This document shows positions 1 through 7,429 of a DNA stretch of 9,924 nt, piece after piece. The notes under the pieces were generated by a model that was not told the DNA's origin, made no database searches, and worked only from the letters and a program-made list of their open reading frames with translations. This stretch comes from Deltaproteobacteria bacterium. GTDB lineage: Bacteria; SAR324; NAC60-12. Each line of letters opens with the position of its first letter. Positions within the stretch are counted from its first letter, which is position 1. Location: NCBI GenBank assembly GCA_002730365.1, contig PBZZ01000118.1, positions 1 through 9,924 of the forward strand, written 5' to 3'. The translations under genes were made by a program, and so were the position numbers.

Positions 1-381
1 AAATCTAATTATTTACAGTACCATTAGTTTTCTATTTATTCGTTTGTAGACAGATACGAATTAAATCAAAGAATAGATTTTGATATCAAAATATTGATAA
101 ATCTGTTTTTTATAATTTTTTTGAGCAGTCCGTAAATTTTGATTAAATTTTAACTAAGTGATTAAATAAGTATCATTTTAGTCTTCTTATTTACAATGAA
201 CTGAAAACTAAAAGATAAATAAAATCAGTAATTTCAAAGATTCAGAATAAATTTTTTTACGGGAGTTCAATTTGCAAGATGGTACATGCGTCAACAAATT
301 TTTCTAATCTATTAACTCTAATCTTGGATGAAAGGCTATATCTCACCAAATGCTTCTAATTCTCTAAAAAAGGAATCCTAA
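1..381. other. AT-rich leader upstream of ABC importer operon
   Basis: No protein-coding gene is supported in this stretch. It is very AT-rich and presumably carries the promoter and control sites of the importer operon. A weak sigma70-like pair, TTGAGC at 121-126 and TAAATT at 144-149 with a 17-bp spacer, can be found, but in DNA this AT-rich such matches arise easily. A dyad-symmetric block lies at 75-104 and is listed separately. A tiny frame opening with TTG at 272 and closing with TAA at 305-307 follows GGGAG at 261-265. It could be a leader peptide, but nothing else supports it. Confidence 0.5.
75..104. promoter_or_regulatory. Overlapping palindromes, possible operator
   Basis: A perfect 16-bp palindrome, ATTTTGATATCAAAAT, occupies 77-92. 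It overlaps a second dyad, TATCAA-N4-TTGATA at 84-99. The whole is flanked by AGATTT (75-80) and its complement AAATCT (99-104). The result is two TTGATA half-sites 14 bp apart, each with an inverted partner. This arrangement resembles a regulator binding site, and it lies about 280 bp upstream of the binding-protein gene. AT-rich palindromes also occur by chance, and no regulator gene is present in the window. Confidence 0.3.
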
Positions 382-1935
382 ATGCTTGGGAAATATACAT
401 TCAAATGTTTAATTTTGCTGCTTGGCGGCTTAGTAATTTGTTCGAATATCAAAGCTGATGAAATTGTTTGGGCAAGGTACGGGGACATTGATTCGCTTGA
501 TCCTCACAAAGCTACGAGCACACTATCACTACAAGTTTGGAGTCTGATTTACGACACAATGTTGGCCACTGACAAAGATGGCAACATTGTTCCACATGTC
601 GCTAAAAGTTGGAGTTCAAGCAGTGACGGAAAGGTGTACACTTTTGAATTAAACGACGGTATCAAATGTCATGATGGTACAGCACTTGATGCCAATGATA
701 TTAAATACACGATTGACAAAGCGTTCAATAGTGAAAATCCCAGTTTGACCAAAGGAAGTTGGGGGCCCATCACCGATGTTGAAATTATTAGCCCGGTAAA
801 GATTCAATTCACATTAGAGAAACCATTTGTTGCTCTAATTTCTTTCCTTGCAGATAGCTTCTCATCAATTATTTGCGATTCTAACAAAAATGAATCGGGT
901 TTCGGCACCTCCGTAGCCATAGGATCAGGACCATGGAAATTTAATTCGTGGGCGAAGGGAGATCGCATCGTTCTCGAAAAAAATCCATCATATCGTAACT
1001 TTGGTAAGCTAGCCAAAAATTCTGGTGCTCCATACATGGATGGTCTAATCATTAAAGTGGTTCCTGAACCACAAGCTCGTCTCGCTGCTTTAAAAACGGG
1101 TGAAGTACATGTCGCGGAGCCTCCCTTTGATGATGTACCAGCAATTAAAGACTCAGGTGATTTGGAAATAATTGTTGCAGAAAATACTGGACAAAATGTC
1201 TTTTGGGAATTTGCAGTCCACCGACCGCCTTTCAACGATAAGCGCGCCCGATTGGCAGTAGGCCATGCAACAGATCCTGCAACCGCTATTGATCTAATCT
1301 ACGGCGATCTTTCAATTCCTGAAGCTTGTCCTGTGTCAAGGGGTGTTTTCGGCAATGATCAAGAGTTTTGCAAAAAATATCGGCCTGATTACGATCCAGA
1401 AAAGGCCAAAGCTTTGTTGGCAGAAATGGGTTTTGGAGAAGACAATCCGCTCGAAACTGCCTTGATTGTTTGGACAGGTGGTAACAGGCAAAAACTCGCT
1501 GAAATATTTCAAGCACAGCTTGCGGAAGTGAATATCAAGGCCGAAATTGAAATTATGGACATCGGATCAATGAATGCAAGGGTTCGTCAAGAAAATGAGA
1601 ACAAGTCCGGCACCAAAGGAAGCATGGATATGATGACTTGGTCATGGTACGATCCAGATATTCTCTATGCACTCTGGCATACACCCGGAGCATATAGAGG
1701 ATACACAACTCCTGAACTGGACAAACTGCTAGAAGAAACCAGAGTTTTGAGTGATCCTGCAGATCGTAAAGCTGTTGTACAGGAAGTATTTAAGCACCTC
1801 TTGGAAAATGGCGTACACATTCCTCTCTACACACCAGGGTGGGAGTGGGTATTTGCAGTAAGACCAGAAGTGAAGGGTTTCATGGTCGCACCTTTTGTAT
1901 ATCCCATCTTCAGTGACGTGAAACTTCAAAATTGA
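382..1935 (+). CDS. ABC importer solute-binding protein (SBP family 5, OppA/DppA-like)
   Basis: This is the periplasmic substrate-capturing protein of a peptide/nickel/opine-type ABC importer, and it delivers ligand to the permease pair encoded downstream. The N-terminus is a Sec signal peptide: Lys4 and Lys8, a hydrophobic core at about 9-20 and probable cleavage after Ala25 (IKA|DE). Cys20 does not sit in a proper lipobox, so a soluble periplasmic protein is more likely than a lipoprotein. Family marks include GDIDSLDPHKATS just after the signal, an HDGT motif near residues 97-100 preceded by Cys96, and the YDPEKAKALLAEMGF segment near 340-350. Its 517 residues are normal for the family. 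AAGGA at 370-374 gives a well-spaced ribosome-binding site for this ATG. Members bind di- or oligopeptides, heme, nickel chelates or opines. The ligand here cannot be assigned. Cys316 and Cys330 could form a disulfide (inference). Confidence 0.95.
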   Translation: MLGKYTFKCLILLLGGLVICSNIKADEIVWARYGDIDSLDPHKATSTLSLQVWSLIYDTMLATDKDGNIVPHVAKSWSSSSDGKVYTFELNDGIKCHDGTALDANDIKYTIDKAFNSENPSLTKGSWGPITDVEIISPVKIQFTLEKPFVALISFLADSFSSIICDSNKNESGFGTSVAIGSGPWKFNSWAKGDRIVLEKNPSYRNFGKLAKNSGAPYMDGLIIKVVPEPQARLAALKTGEVHVAEPPFDDVPAIKDSGDLEIIVAENTGQNVFWEFAVHRPPFNDKRARLAVGHATDPATAIDLIYGDLSIPEACPVSRGVFGNDQEFCKKYRPDYDPEKAKALLAEMGFGEDNPLETALIVWTGGNRQKLAEIFQAQLAEVNIKAEIEIMDIGSMNARVRQENENKSGTKGSMDMMTWSWYDPDILYALWHTPGAYRGYTTPELDKLLEETRVLSDPADRKAVVQEVFKHLLENGVHIPLYTPGWEWVFAVRPEVKGFMVAPFVYPIFSDVKLQN

Positions 1936-1979
1936 GATTTCAATTCCAAAAATTTATAAAAAAATTTTATTAATTAGAA

Positions 1980-2018
1980 AAGGTGGACTATTTATCAGAA
2001 ATGATGATAGTCCATCTT
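1980..2018. terminator. Long hairpin with GAAA tetraloop between binding-protein and permease genes
   Basis: The bases at 1980-1991 pair with 2007-2018 over 12 bp, with a single G.U pair at 1983/2015. Inside, a 2x1 internal loop leads to a 4-bp helix (1994-1997 with 2002-2005) closed by a GAAA loop. No T-run follows on the + strand, so this is not a standard intrinsic terminator for the upstream gene. In the opposite direction it is followed by TTTT then mixed AT. It starts 45 bp after the binding-protein stop codon. Such structures in ABC operons can protect or attenuate the mRNA so that the binding protein is made in excess. That role is inferred here. Confidence 0.5.
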
Positions 2019-2233
2019 AGGACCTTGTAAAAATTTCAAATGGAGTAAACAATCACAATACCTGATTTACAAATCCAATTGATCTGATTATCTCATTCAC
2101 TGAACATTTTTCCCACCGCTTTTATTCCGGCTCTGTTTCTGAACTTTCCTTCAATAATCAAACGAAAAACTAATTTAAATTTTTACATAGATTTTTCCAT
2201 AAATAATGTTTTTTATTTACTCTGATATATCTA
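2019..2233. other. AT-rich spacer before permease gene; possible internal promoter
   Basis: No coding frame is supported. Shortly before the permease start there is a TTTACA hexamer in 'tttttacatag' (about 2184-2189) followed, 16 bp later, by TAATGT, a weak promoter-like pair. The last 20 bases before the ATG at 2234 contain no purine-rich ribosome-binding site. The spacer may simply be an extended leader within one operon. Confidence 0.3.
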
Positions 2234-3157
2234 ATGATTAGATTTTTATTTACAAAATTTTTATTAGCTTTTTTTACTATTTTTGTAACAACTATTTTAG
2301 TTACTCTTCTAATACATATTGTGCCCGGTGATCCTGTCCAAATAATGTTTGCACAAAGTCAAGGGAGTACTCCTGAGCAGATTGAACAAGTCCGTATCAA
2401 TTTGGGATTAGATCAACCAATTTACATTCAGTATCTCAATTACATAGATCAATTATCCAAAGGAGATTTAGGAAAAACAATTAGAGGTGGCCAACCAGTA
2501 TTAGAAGTAATTTTTCAAAGGCTACCCAATACAATACTTCTTGCAACTAGTGCAATGATAATTGCTATTTTATTGGGTGTTCCACTAGGTTTTTTAGCAG
2601 CCTACAACAAAGGAACAATATACGATACATTTATCATGATATTAGCTATTTCTGGTATTTCAATGCCTCACTTTTGGTTAGGACTAATTTTATTATTTAT
2701 TTTCGCAGTGGATTTAGGTTGGTTGCCAGTAAGTGGAAGTGGATTACTAAATTTGGTTTTACCTGCATTGACCCTAGGAATTTCCAATGCTGCTATATTT
2801 GCCAGATTGACAAGAACTTCTATGATAGAAATTTTACAACAGGATTTTGTTATTACTGCCCTCGCTAAAGGACTCCCAAAAAAATATGTTTTGAGAAAAC
2901 ACGTTTTGAGAGCGGGATTGATACCACTTGTAACAATGATGGGAATGCAATTCGCTTTTATGATGGGAGGAGCGATAGTCGTAGAGAATATATTTTCTTG
3001 GAACGGAGTTGGTAGAATGGCAGTTGAGGCAATATTCCAAAGAGATTACCCAATAATCCAGGGATTTATACTAACTTTTTCAGTAATTGTAGTTTTTGTT
3101 ACAATTTCTTTAGACATTATTTATGCCTTTATCGATCCAAGAATAAGGAGAAGTTGA
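2234..3157 (+). CDS. ABC importer permease, DppB/OppB-like
   Basis: This is one of two inner-membrane channel subunits of the importer. The family N-terminus is clear: first membrane helix at about 9-30, followed by PGDP (31-34) and the periplasmic segment containing LGLDQPIYIQYLNY. About five further helices lie at roughly 98-123, 132-160, 171-190, 228-250 and 278-300. The EAA coupling loop that contacts the ATPase is at about 199-231 (ALAKGLPKKYVLRKHVLR core). The conserved VVENIFSWNGVGRM follows at about 249-262 and the terminal IDPRIRRS closes the protein. Its 307 residues are typical. The ATG is fixed by the conserved MIRFL start, yet no Shine-Dalgarno sequence precedes it. By eye the gene is richer in A and T than the neighbouring binding-protein and DppC-like genes. 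Specificity cannot be told from this subunit. Confidence 0.95.
   Translation: MIRFLFTKFLLAFFTIFVTTILVTLLIHIVPGDPVQIMFAQSQGSTPEQIEQVRINLGLDQPIYIQYLNYIDQLSKGDLGKTIRGGQPVLEVIFQRLPNTILLATSAMIIAILLGVPLGFLAAYNKGTIYDTFIMILAISGISMPHFWLGLILLFIFAVDLGWLPVSGSGLLNLVLPALTLGISNAAIFARLTRTSMIEILQQDFVITALAKGLPKKYVLRKHVLRAGLIPLVTMMGMQFAFMMGGAIVVENIFSWNGVGRMAVEAIFQRDYPIIQGFILTFSVIVVFVTISLDIIYAFIDPRIRRS
3145..3150 (+). promoter_or_regulatory. Strong ribosome-binding site inside the end of the dppB-like gene
   Basis: AAGGAG lies 8 bases before the ATG at 3159. It is the best Shine-Dalgarno sequence in the importer operon. It points at the mini-ORF, not directly at the dppC-like start 49 bases further on. Confidence 0.6.
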
Positions 3158-3158
3158 C

Positions 3159-3203
3159 ATGAATAGAATACTTACTGAATCAATCTTCTTGAGAGTTGGA
3201 TGA
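3159..3203 (+). CDS. 14-codon mini-ORF coupled to the dppC-like gene
   Basis: An ATG one base after the dppB-like stop codon, served by AAGGAG at 3145-3150, opens a frame encoding MNRILTESIFLRVG. Its TGA stop at 3201-3203 overlaps the dppC-like ATG at 3200-3202 as ATGA, the classic layout for translational coupling. I do not recognise the peptide. It could be a coupling leader that loads ribosomes for the permease. It could also be the original start of the DppC-like protein, separated by a frameshift, since many DppC homologues have about 30 residues before the first helix and the called start has only about 18. Translation is inferred from signals alone. Confidence 0.4.
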   Translation: MNRILTESIFLRVG

Positions 3204-4042
3204 TGGAAGGTGCAAAGTTTTTTTTGAAAAAATTTATAACTAAACCCAGCGGATTAATTGGTATTTCAATTGTGGCGATTCTTATCTTTTCTGCATTGAT
3301 GGCTGAAGTTATATCTCCATATCCTCCAACCAAAATGGGCGCAGGAAAAAGATTTTCACAGCCTAGCAGTAATTATGTTCTTGGCACTGATGAATTCGGC
3401 AGAGATATGCTTTCACGAATTCTACATGGAAGCCGCCTTACCCTAATGATTGGAGCAACGGCAGTTGGTATCTCTTTGAGTACCGGCATGTTCATAGGAT
3501 TGATTGCTGCTTACAGGAAAGGAGTTCTCGAACAAATTCTTATGCGAGGCACGGATGTACTTTTTTCATTTACAGAGACACTAATTGCACTTTCATGTGT
3601 AGCAGTATTAGGTCCCAGTCTCGAAAATGCTGTCATTGCGGTAGGGATCGCTGGCATACCATACTATGCAAGAATATGCTATTCAGCTGCCTTAGTCGAA
3701 TCAGCAAAGCCGTACTATGAAGCATGTATTGCCTGTGGTGCCGGACATTTTAGACTGATAGTGTATCACCTCCTACCCAATGTTTTGCCAACAATGATTG
3801 TTGTTTCAACACTTGGAGTTTCAACGGCAATTCTTGCAGCTGCTGGACTGAGCTTTCTTGGATTGGGGGCACAACCACCACTTCCTGAGTGGGGTTACAT
3901 GCTAGCTGGTTCAAGAGATTATATTAACAGAGCTCCATGGTTAATGACCATTCCTGGGGTTGCAATAGCTTTAACTGTACTTGGTTTCAATCTATTAGGA
4001 GATGGCTTGAGGAGTGCTTTAGACCCAACAGAGAAAAATTGA
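3200..4042 (+). CDS. ABC importer permease, DppC/OppC-like
   Basis: This is the second inner-membrane channel subunit, partner of the DppB-like protein. The first helix is at about 18-38 and is followed by the family hallmark LGTDEFGRDMLSRILHGSR (61-79). Further helices lie at about 83-104, 122-137, 143-160, 196-222 and 249-267. The EAA loop is EACIACGAGHFRLIVYHLLP (174-193), followed by GLSFLGLGAQPPLPEWG and the terminal GDGLRSALDP. The 280-residue length is normal. The start is ATG at 3200 or the adjacent ATG at 3203. Upstream in this frame are stops at 3164-3166 and 3176-3178, so no long N-terminal extension is possible. The direct Shine-Dalgarno (GAGAG near 3191) is weak, and the mini-ORF overlap may drive translation. 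The stop codon shares its last base with the ATG of the ATPase gene. Confidence 0.93.
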   Translation: MMEGAKFFLKKFITKPSGLIGISIVAILIFSALMAEVISPYPPTKMGAGKRFSQPSSNYVLGTDEFGRDMLSRILHGSRLTLMIGATAVGISLSTGMFIGLIAAYRKGVLEQILMRGTDVLFSFTETLIALSCVAVLGPSLENAVIAVGIAGIPYYARICYSAALVESAKPYYEACIACGAGHFRLIVYHLLPNVLPTMIVVSTLGVSTAILAAAGLSFLGLGAQPPLPEWGYMLAGSRDYINRAPWLMTIPGVAIALTVLGFNLLGDGLRSALDPTEKN

Positions 4043-5751
4043 TGAGACTTTCTCCAATATTAACTGTTAAAGATCTGGTAATTTCTACGTCGATTGAATC
4101 AAAGAAAGTAACTCTGGTAGATAATCTTTCATTTGAACTTTTACCCAGTGAAATTTTATCAATTGTGGGGGAATCGGGGTCAGGTAAAAGTATTACAGCA
4201 AAATCTATTTTGGGTCTATTACCGAGAAACTTTTCTGTATCTGGAGAGATTAAATATTATGAAAAAAATTTGATTCAGACCGATGAAAAAGCATTGCTAA
4301 GTGTCAGAGGTCATGAAATTGGACTAGTTTTTCAAGAACCCATGACAGCTTTAAACCCTGTTTTATCGATTGGTGAACAATTGACTGAATCAATGATTAT
4401 TAGCGGAAAGGTAGATTCTAAAATTGCTCATGAGCTAGCAATAGAGATGTTGAATCGTGTAGGTATTCCACATCCAAAAGAGAGAATGAAGCAATTTCCA
4501 CATGAATTTTCTGGTGGCATGAGACAGAGAATTTTAATTGCAATGATGATGTTGATGGAACCAAGTATTCTCATTGCTGATGAACCCACCACTGCACTTG
4601 ACGTTACTATCCAAGCCCAAATTATTGATTTACTTTCAACACTCGTCCAAGAAAAAAAGATGTCAATGATTCTCATCACACATGATATGGGTGTAGTAGC
4701 TCAAACAGCTGACAGAGTTCTTGTGATGAAAGATGGGAAAAAAATTGAGGATGGGAAGGTGGAAGAAATTTTTGTAAGATCTAATGAAAATTATACCAAT
4801 CAACTATTGGCATCAGTACCACGACTTACTTCTAATTCTAAATTTAAAGAATATCTTCCAAAATCTAATCTTATTTCGATAGAAAATTTATCTAAATCTT
4901 TCTTAAAAAATACCTTTTTTTCGAATAATAAAATTTCTGTTAATGCTCTCGAAAATATAAGTTTACAAATAGGGTATGGTGAAGTGGTTTCATTGGTTGG
5001 CGAGAGTGGGTCTGGAAAATCCACACTTGGAAGAATCTTGCTTAGACTAACAAATGCAGACAAGGGGACAATTAAATTTGATGGATTAAATTTTTATAGC
5101 AACAATTCTATAGAAGTTAAAAAATTCCGGTCCACCATTCAAATAATTTTTCAGGATCCGTACAGCTCACTTGATCCCAAACGTACTATTGGTTACAGCA
5201 TTTCGGAGCCATTAATAATTCAGAATGAGTACAGAACAGCAGAAATCCAAGAAAAAGTGCATAAACTCCTAACAGCCGTTGGATTAGATCCTGATTCGGC
5301 AAAGCGGTATCCACACGAATTTTCAGGAGGTCAGAGGCAACGCATTGCAATAGCACGAGCAATCTCTACAGAACCCAAAATTATTGTAGCAGATGAGCCC
5401 ACTTCAGCACTTGATGTGACTGTGCAAGCCCAGATTCTTGAGTTACTCTTAAAATTGAAAGTTGAGCACAATATTTCTTTTTTGTTCATAAGTCACGATT
5501 TAGCTGTAGTTCAGCAGGTATCTGACTCTGTTGCTGTAATGTGCGAAGGTAGAATACTTGAAAAAGGTTCCACGTCACAGGTTCTGCAGAACCCATTAAA
5601 TGGTTACACGAAATCTCTAATAAACTCTGTACCCATCCCCGACCCAACAAAAAGACAAAAACTGAAGTATACAAATCTTGAACGATCTTTTCATCGGGGA
5701 CCACTTCTGGAGGTAGAACCTAATCATTGGGTAGCCCAGCAAGAATTCTAA
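4042..5751 (+). CDS. Fused double-domain ABC ATPase (DppD-DppF fusion, GsiA-like)
   Basis: This cytoplasmic ATPase powers the importer and carries both nucleotide-binding domains in one 569-residue chain. Domain 1: Walker A GESGSGKS (43-50), Q-loop in FQEPMTALNPV, signature FSGGM (156-160), and Walker B ending in Asp180-Glu181 (ADEPTTALD). Domain 2: Walker A GESGSGKST (320-328), Q-loop in FQDPYSSLDP, signature FSGGQ (427-431), and Walker B Asp451-Glu452. Each Walker B is followed by an H-loop His (LITHD, FISHD). Both domains keep all catalytic motifs, so both ATP sites should work. After each ABC core comes the oligopeptide-type C-terminal extension, ending in EVEPNHWVAQQEF. The start is the ATG overlapping the dppC-like stop (TGATG). 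The frame is open further upstream, but that sequence lies inside the permease gene. Fused ATPases of this kind serve glutathione, peptide or similar substrates in other bacteria. Confidence 0.93.
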   Translation: MRLSPILTVKDLVISTSIESKKVTLVDNLSFELLPSEILSIVGESGSGKSITAKSILGLLPRNFSVSGEIKYYEKNLIQTDEKALLSVRGHEIGLVFQEPMTALNPVLSIGEQLTESMIISGKVDSKIAHELAIEMLNRVGIPHPKERMKQFPHEFSGGMRQRILIAMMMLMEPSILIADEPTTALDVTIQAQIIDLLSTLVQEKKMSMILITHDMGVVAQTADRVLVMKDGKKIEDGKVEEIFVRSNENYTNQLLASVPRLTSNSKFKEYLPKSNLISIENLSKSFLKNTFFSNNKISVNALENISLQIGYGEVVSLVGESGSGKSTLGRILLRLTNADKGTIKFDGLNFYSNNSIEVKKFRSTIQIIFQDPYSSLDPKRTIGYSISEPLIIQNEYRTAEIQEKVHKLLTAVGLDPDSAKRYPHEFSGGQRQRIAIARAISTEPKIIVADEPTSALDVTVQAQILELLLKLKVEHNISFLFISHDLAVVQQVSDSVAVMCEGRILEKGSTSQVLQNPLNGYTKSLINSVPIPDPTKRQKLKYTNLERSFHRGPLLEVEPNHWVAQQEF

Positions 5752-5895
5752 ATTTTTGCCAAGAAATTCAGATTTTCAGTTTCCAATAAGTACGTACAAC
5801 TAAGTTACTTACTTTTATTTCTATAATTTTCTATCTTAGTTTGAACAAATTTCTTCAAGCACCCGTGTTTCTGCTGGATAGATTGTAAATATAAT

Positions 5896-5919
5896 ATTAA
5901 CCTAATAATATTAGTTAAT
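5896..5919. terminator. AT-only hairpin at convergent gene ends
   Basis: ATTAA (5896-5900) pairs with TTAAT (5915-5919), and CTAAT (5902-5906) pairs with ATTAG (5910-5914), with C5901 bulged and a three-base loop. It overlaps the stop codon of the MFS gene and lies between two converging operons, where a two-way terminator would be expected. It is weak because it is nearly all A-T and has no clean T-run. The rest of 5752-5895 shows no better candidate. Confidence 0.3.
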
Positions 5920-7272
5920 TAATATAGCTTTATGTGCCTTAAATGCCCCAACAAAAATAAGCAGGTTTATGAACACAGCAACCCATGCTGAAGTATTGTA
6001 ACTTCCAGTTACTTGTTGAGAAATTCCATAGAAAGCTGGACCGATGGCACTGGCAAAAATGACGACTCCCATGAAGAGACCCGAAATGGCACCAAGGTGT
6101 TTGCGACCATAAAATCTTGGCCAAGTGACTACAGAAAGGCACCCCCATACTCCACCCTGTACGCCATAGCCAATCATTACCAGAACCCTTCCGATTGTTT
6201 CGTGCAAATACAACATTCCGAAACTCCCCAGGCCGAGTGACAACACAAGGACCATCAGCAGATATTTCAAAGGAATACGATCACTCAACCAACCGGAAGT
6301 AAAATTCGTGATCACACTGATGATTGAAATCGGCAGGAAGATCGAATAGATAGCAGATCGATCCAGGCCCGCCATTTCGCCTATAGAAGCAATGTGAAAG
6401 GTGAATCCTGTGATGATGAGTGAGGAAGACGCCATTCCTATAGTAAAGATCCAAAAGGTAAAACTCCTTCGAACTTCTTCAAGTGAGAGGTCTTTCGCAG
6501 TAGTGTTTTGGGGAGAACCAAGGTTTGCATGCATAGCCCCCAACTTTTGAGGGGAGGAGCCGTCCATTTCCAATCCACAGTCTTCAGGCTGATCTCTGAA
6601 AAACAACCAACCGAGAAAGGCGGTACCTAAGCCACAGATGATTGCTAAGATCACCATACTGCCAAGGTAGCCTTGATCTAGAATTAGGGTGTTCAAAAGA
6701 AGGGGCGCTGAAGAAAAACCAAAGGAGACAAAGACACCGTTGATTCCCGTCACTAAACCACGTCTGCGGTCAAACCACTTTGATAAGGCAAAGCGGCTAA
6801 CCATGGTCATCAATCCCTGTCCAAACTGACGCAAGAGCAAGAAAATAATCGAAAGGATGAAAAAACTGACAAAGAACGGAGAAAGCCAAGATAACTGGTT
6901 CACTAAAGCTAACAACCCCTCAGTATTTTTTAGCAGAAAGAGAGCAAATGCTAACCCCAATCCTGCAAAGATGATCATGATCCTTGATCCCCAAAAATCT
7001 AAATACTTCCCTCCGTAGGGAATCAGTAAGCTACTACCAACAGTTCCAAGCATGTAAGCAATGCTTAGATCGAGGCGACTCAAATTTGACACACTGAGCA
7101 AATGCTCCGTAAATACTCCGACACCGATTGTCTGGCCCGGTATACTCGCAAGCATTCCAAAGGTTGCAACTACTAAGATCCACCAGCCATAAAAGAATGG
7201 GAATTTCTTTGGTTCAAAGGGAAAACTCGGCTTGAAAAACCTATTCAAACTCTCATTTTTTAATAAATTCAT
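5911..7272 (-). CDS. MFS transporter, OFA/monocarboxylate-permease-like
   Basis: This is a 12-helix major facilitator protein of the inner membrane with 453 residues. The FYGWWILVVATFGML segment in helix 1 (27-41) is typical of the oxalate/formate antiporter and monocarboxylate transporter groups. The loop 2-3 signature is GGKYLDFWGSR (87-97, matching GxxxDxxGxR). Its weaker copy in the second half is SGWLSDRIPLKY (326-337). WFDRRRGLVTGI (166-177) after helix 4-5 is also group-typical. A polar central loop spans about 230-270. It probably moves small carboxylates by proton symport or exchange, but the substrate is unknown. It lies 157 bp downstream of the CnbZ-like gene on the same strand, so co-transcription is possible but not certain. 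The ribosome-binding site before this ATG is poor (ACGGG). A TTGTTG/TATTAC pair upstream could be a weak promoter of its own. Confidence 0.9.
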   Translation of the reverse strand: MNLLKNESLNRFFKPSFPFEPKKFPFFYGWWILVVATFGMLASIPGQTIGVGVFTEHLLSVSNLSRLDLSIAYMLGTVGSSLLIPYGGKYLDFWGSRIMIIFAGLGLAFALFLLKNTEGLLALVNQLSWLSPFFVSFFILSIIFLLLRQFGQGLMTMVSRFALSKWFDRRRGLVTGINGVFVSFGFSSAPLLLNTLILDQGYLGSMVILAIICGLGTAFLGWLFFRDQPEDCGLEMDGSSPQKLGAMHANLGSPQNTTAKDLSLEEVRRSFTFWIFTIGMASSSLIITGFTFHIASIGEMAGLDRSAIYSIFLPISIISVITNFTSGWLSDRIPLKYLLMVLVLSLGLGSFGMLYLHETIGRVLVMIGYGVQGGVWGCLSVVTWPRFYGRKHLGAISGLFMGVVIFASAIGPAFYGISQQVTGSYNTSAWVAVFINLLIFVGAFKAHKAILIN

Positions 7273-7388
7273 TCAACCCGTATGTTCAACTCAACCAAGT
7301 AATAAGGCCACCCACTCCATTTCAACAACTATTTACCCTTTTTAAGGGATATAGAGTTAGTAACAATGCTTCCGATCAGTCTATTTGT

Positions 7389-7420
7389 TGAGTGAACAAC
7401 TGCTTTTCAGTGAGAACTCA
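7389..7420. repeat. Interrupted inverted repeat just after the CnbZ-like gene
   Basis: TGAGT (7389-7393) pairs with ACTCA (7416-7420), and inside it ACTG (7399-7402) pairs with CAGT (7408-7411) around a CTTTT loop. It sits 10 bases beyond the stop codon of the CnbZ-like gene in its transcription direction. No T-run follows, so it is more likely an mRNA 3' structure or chance than an intrinsic terminator. A second small hairpin, CCCTT-TTT-AAGGG, lies near 7337-7349. Confidence 0.3.
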
Positions 7421-7429
7421 TATCGCATT

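Noticed and set aside
272..307. TTG-initiated 11-codon frame preceded by GGGAG, as a leader peptide of the ABC operon
   Set aside because: The start codon is non-standard, and the frame carries no regulatory codon run and no attenuator hairpin after it; a chance match is as likely.
804..1235. Minus-strand open frame opposite the binding-protein gene
   Set aside because: It lies fully inside a clearly recognised gene, has no ribosome-binding site that I could see and no recognisable domain.
3937..4041. Longer start for the ABC ATPase, from an ATG inside the dppC-like gene
   Set aside because: The 35 extra residues come from an out-of-frame reading of conserved DppC C-terminal sequence and look nothing like an ABC N-terminus. 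The ATG at 4042 overlapping the permease stop is the natural start.
7337..7349. CCCTT-TTT-AAGGG hairpin as terminator between the CnbZ-like and MFS genes
   Set aside because: The stem is only 5 bp and no T-run follows on the minus strand.
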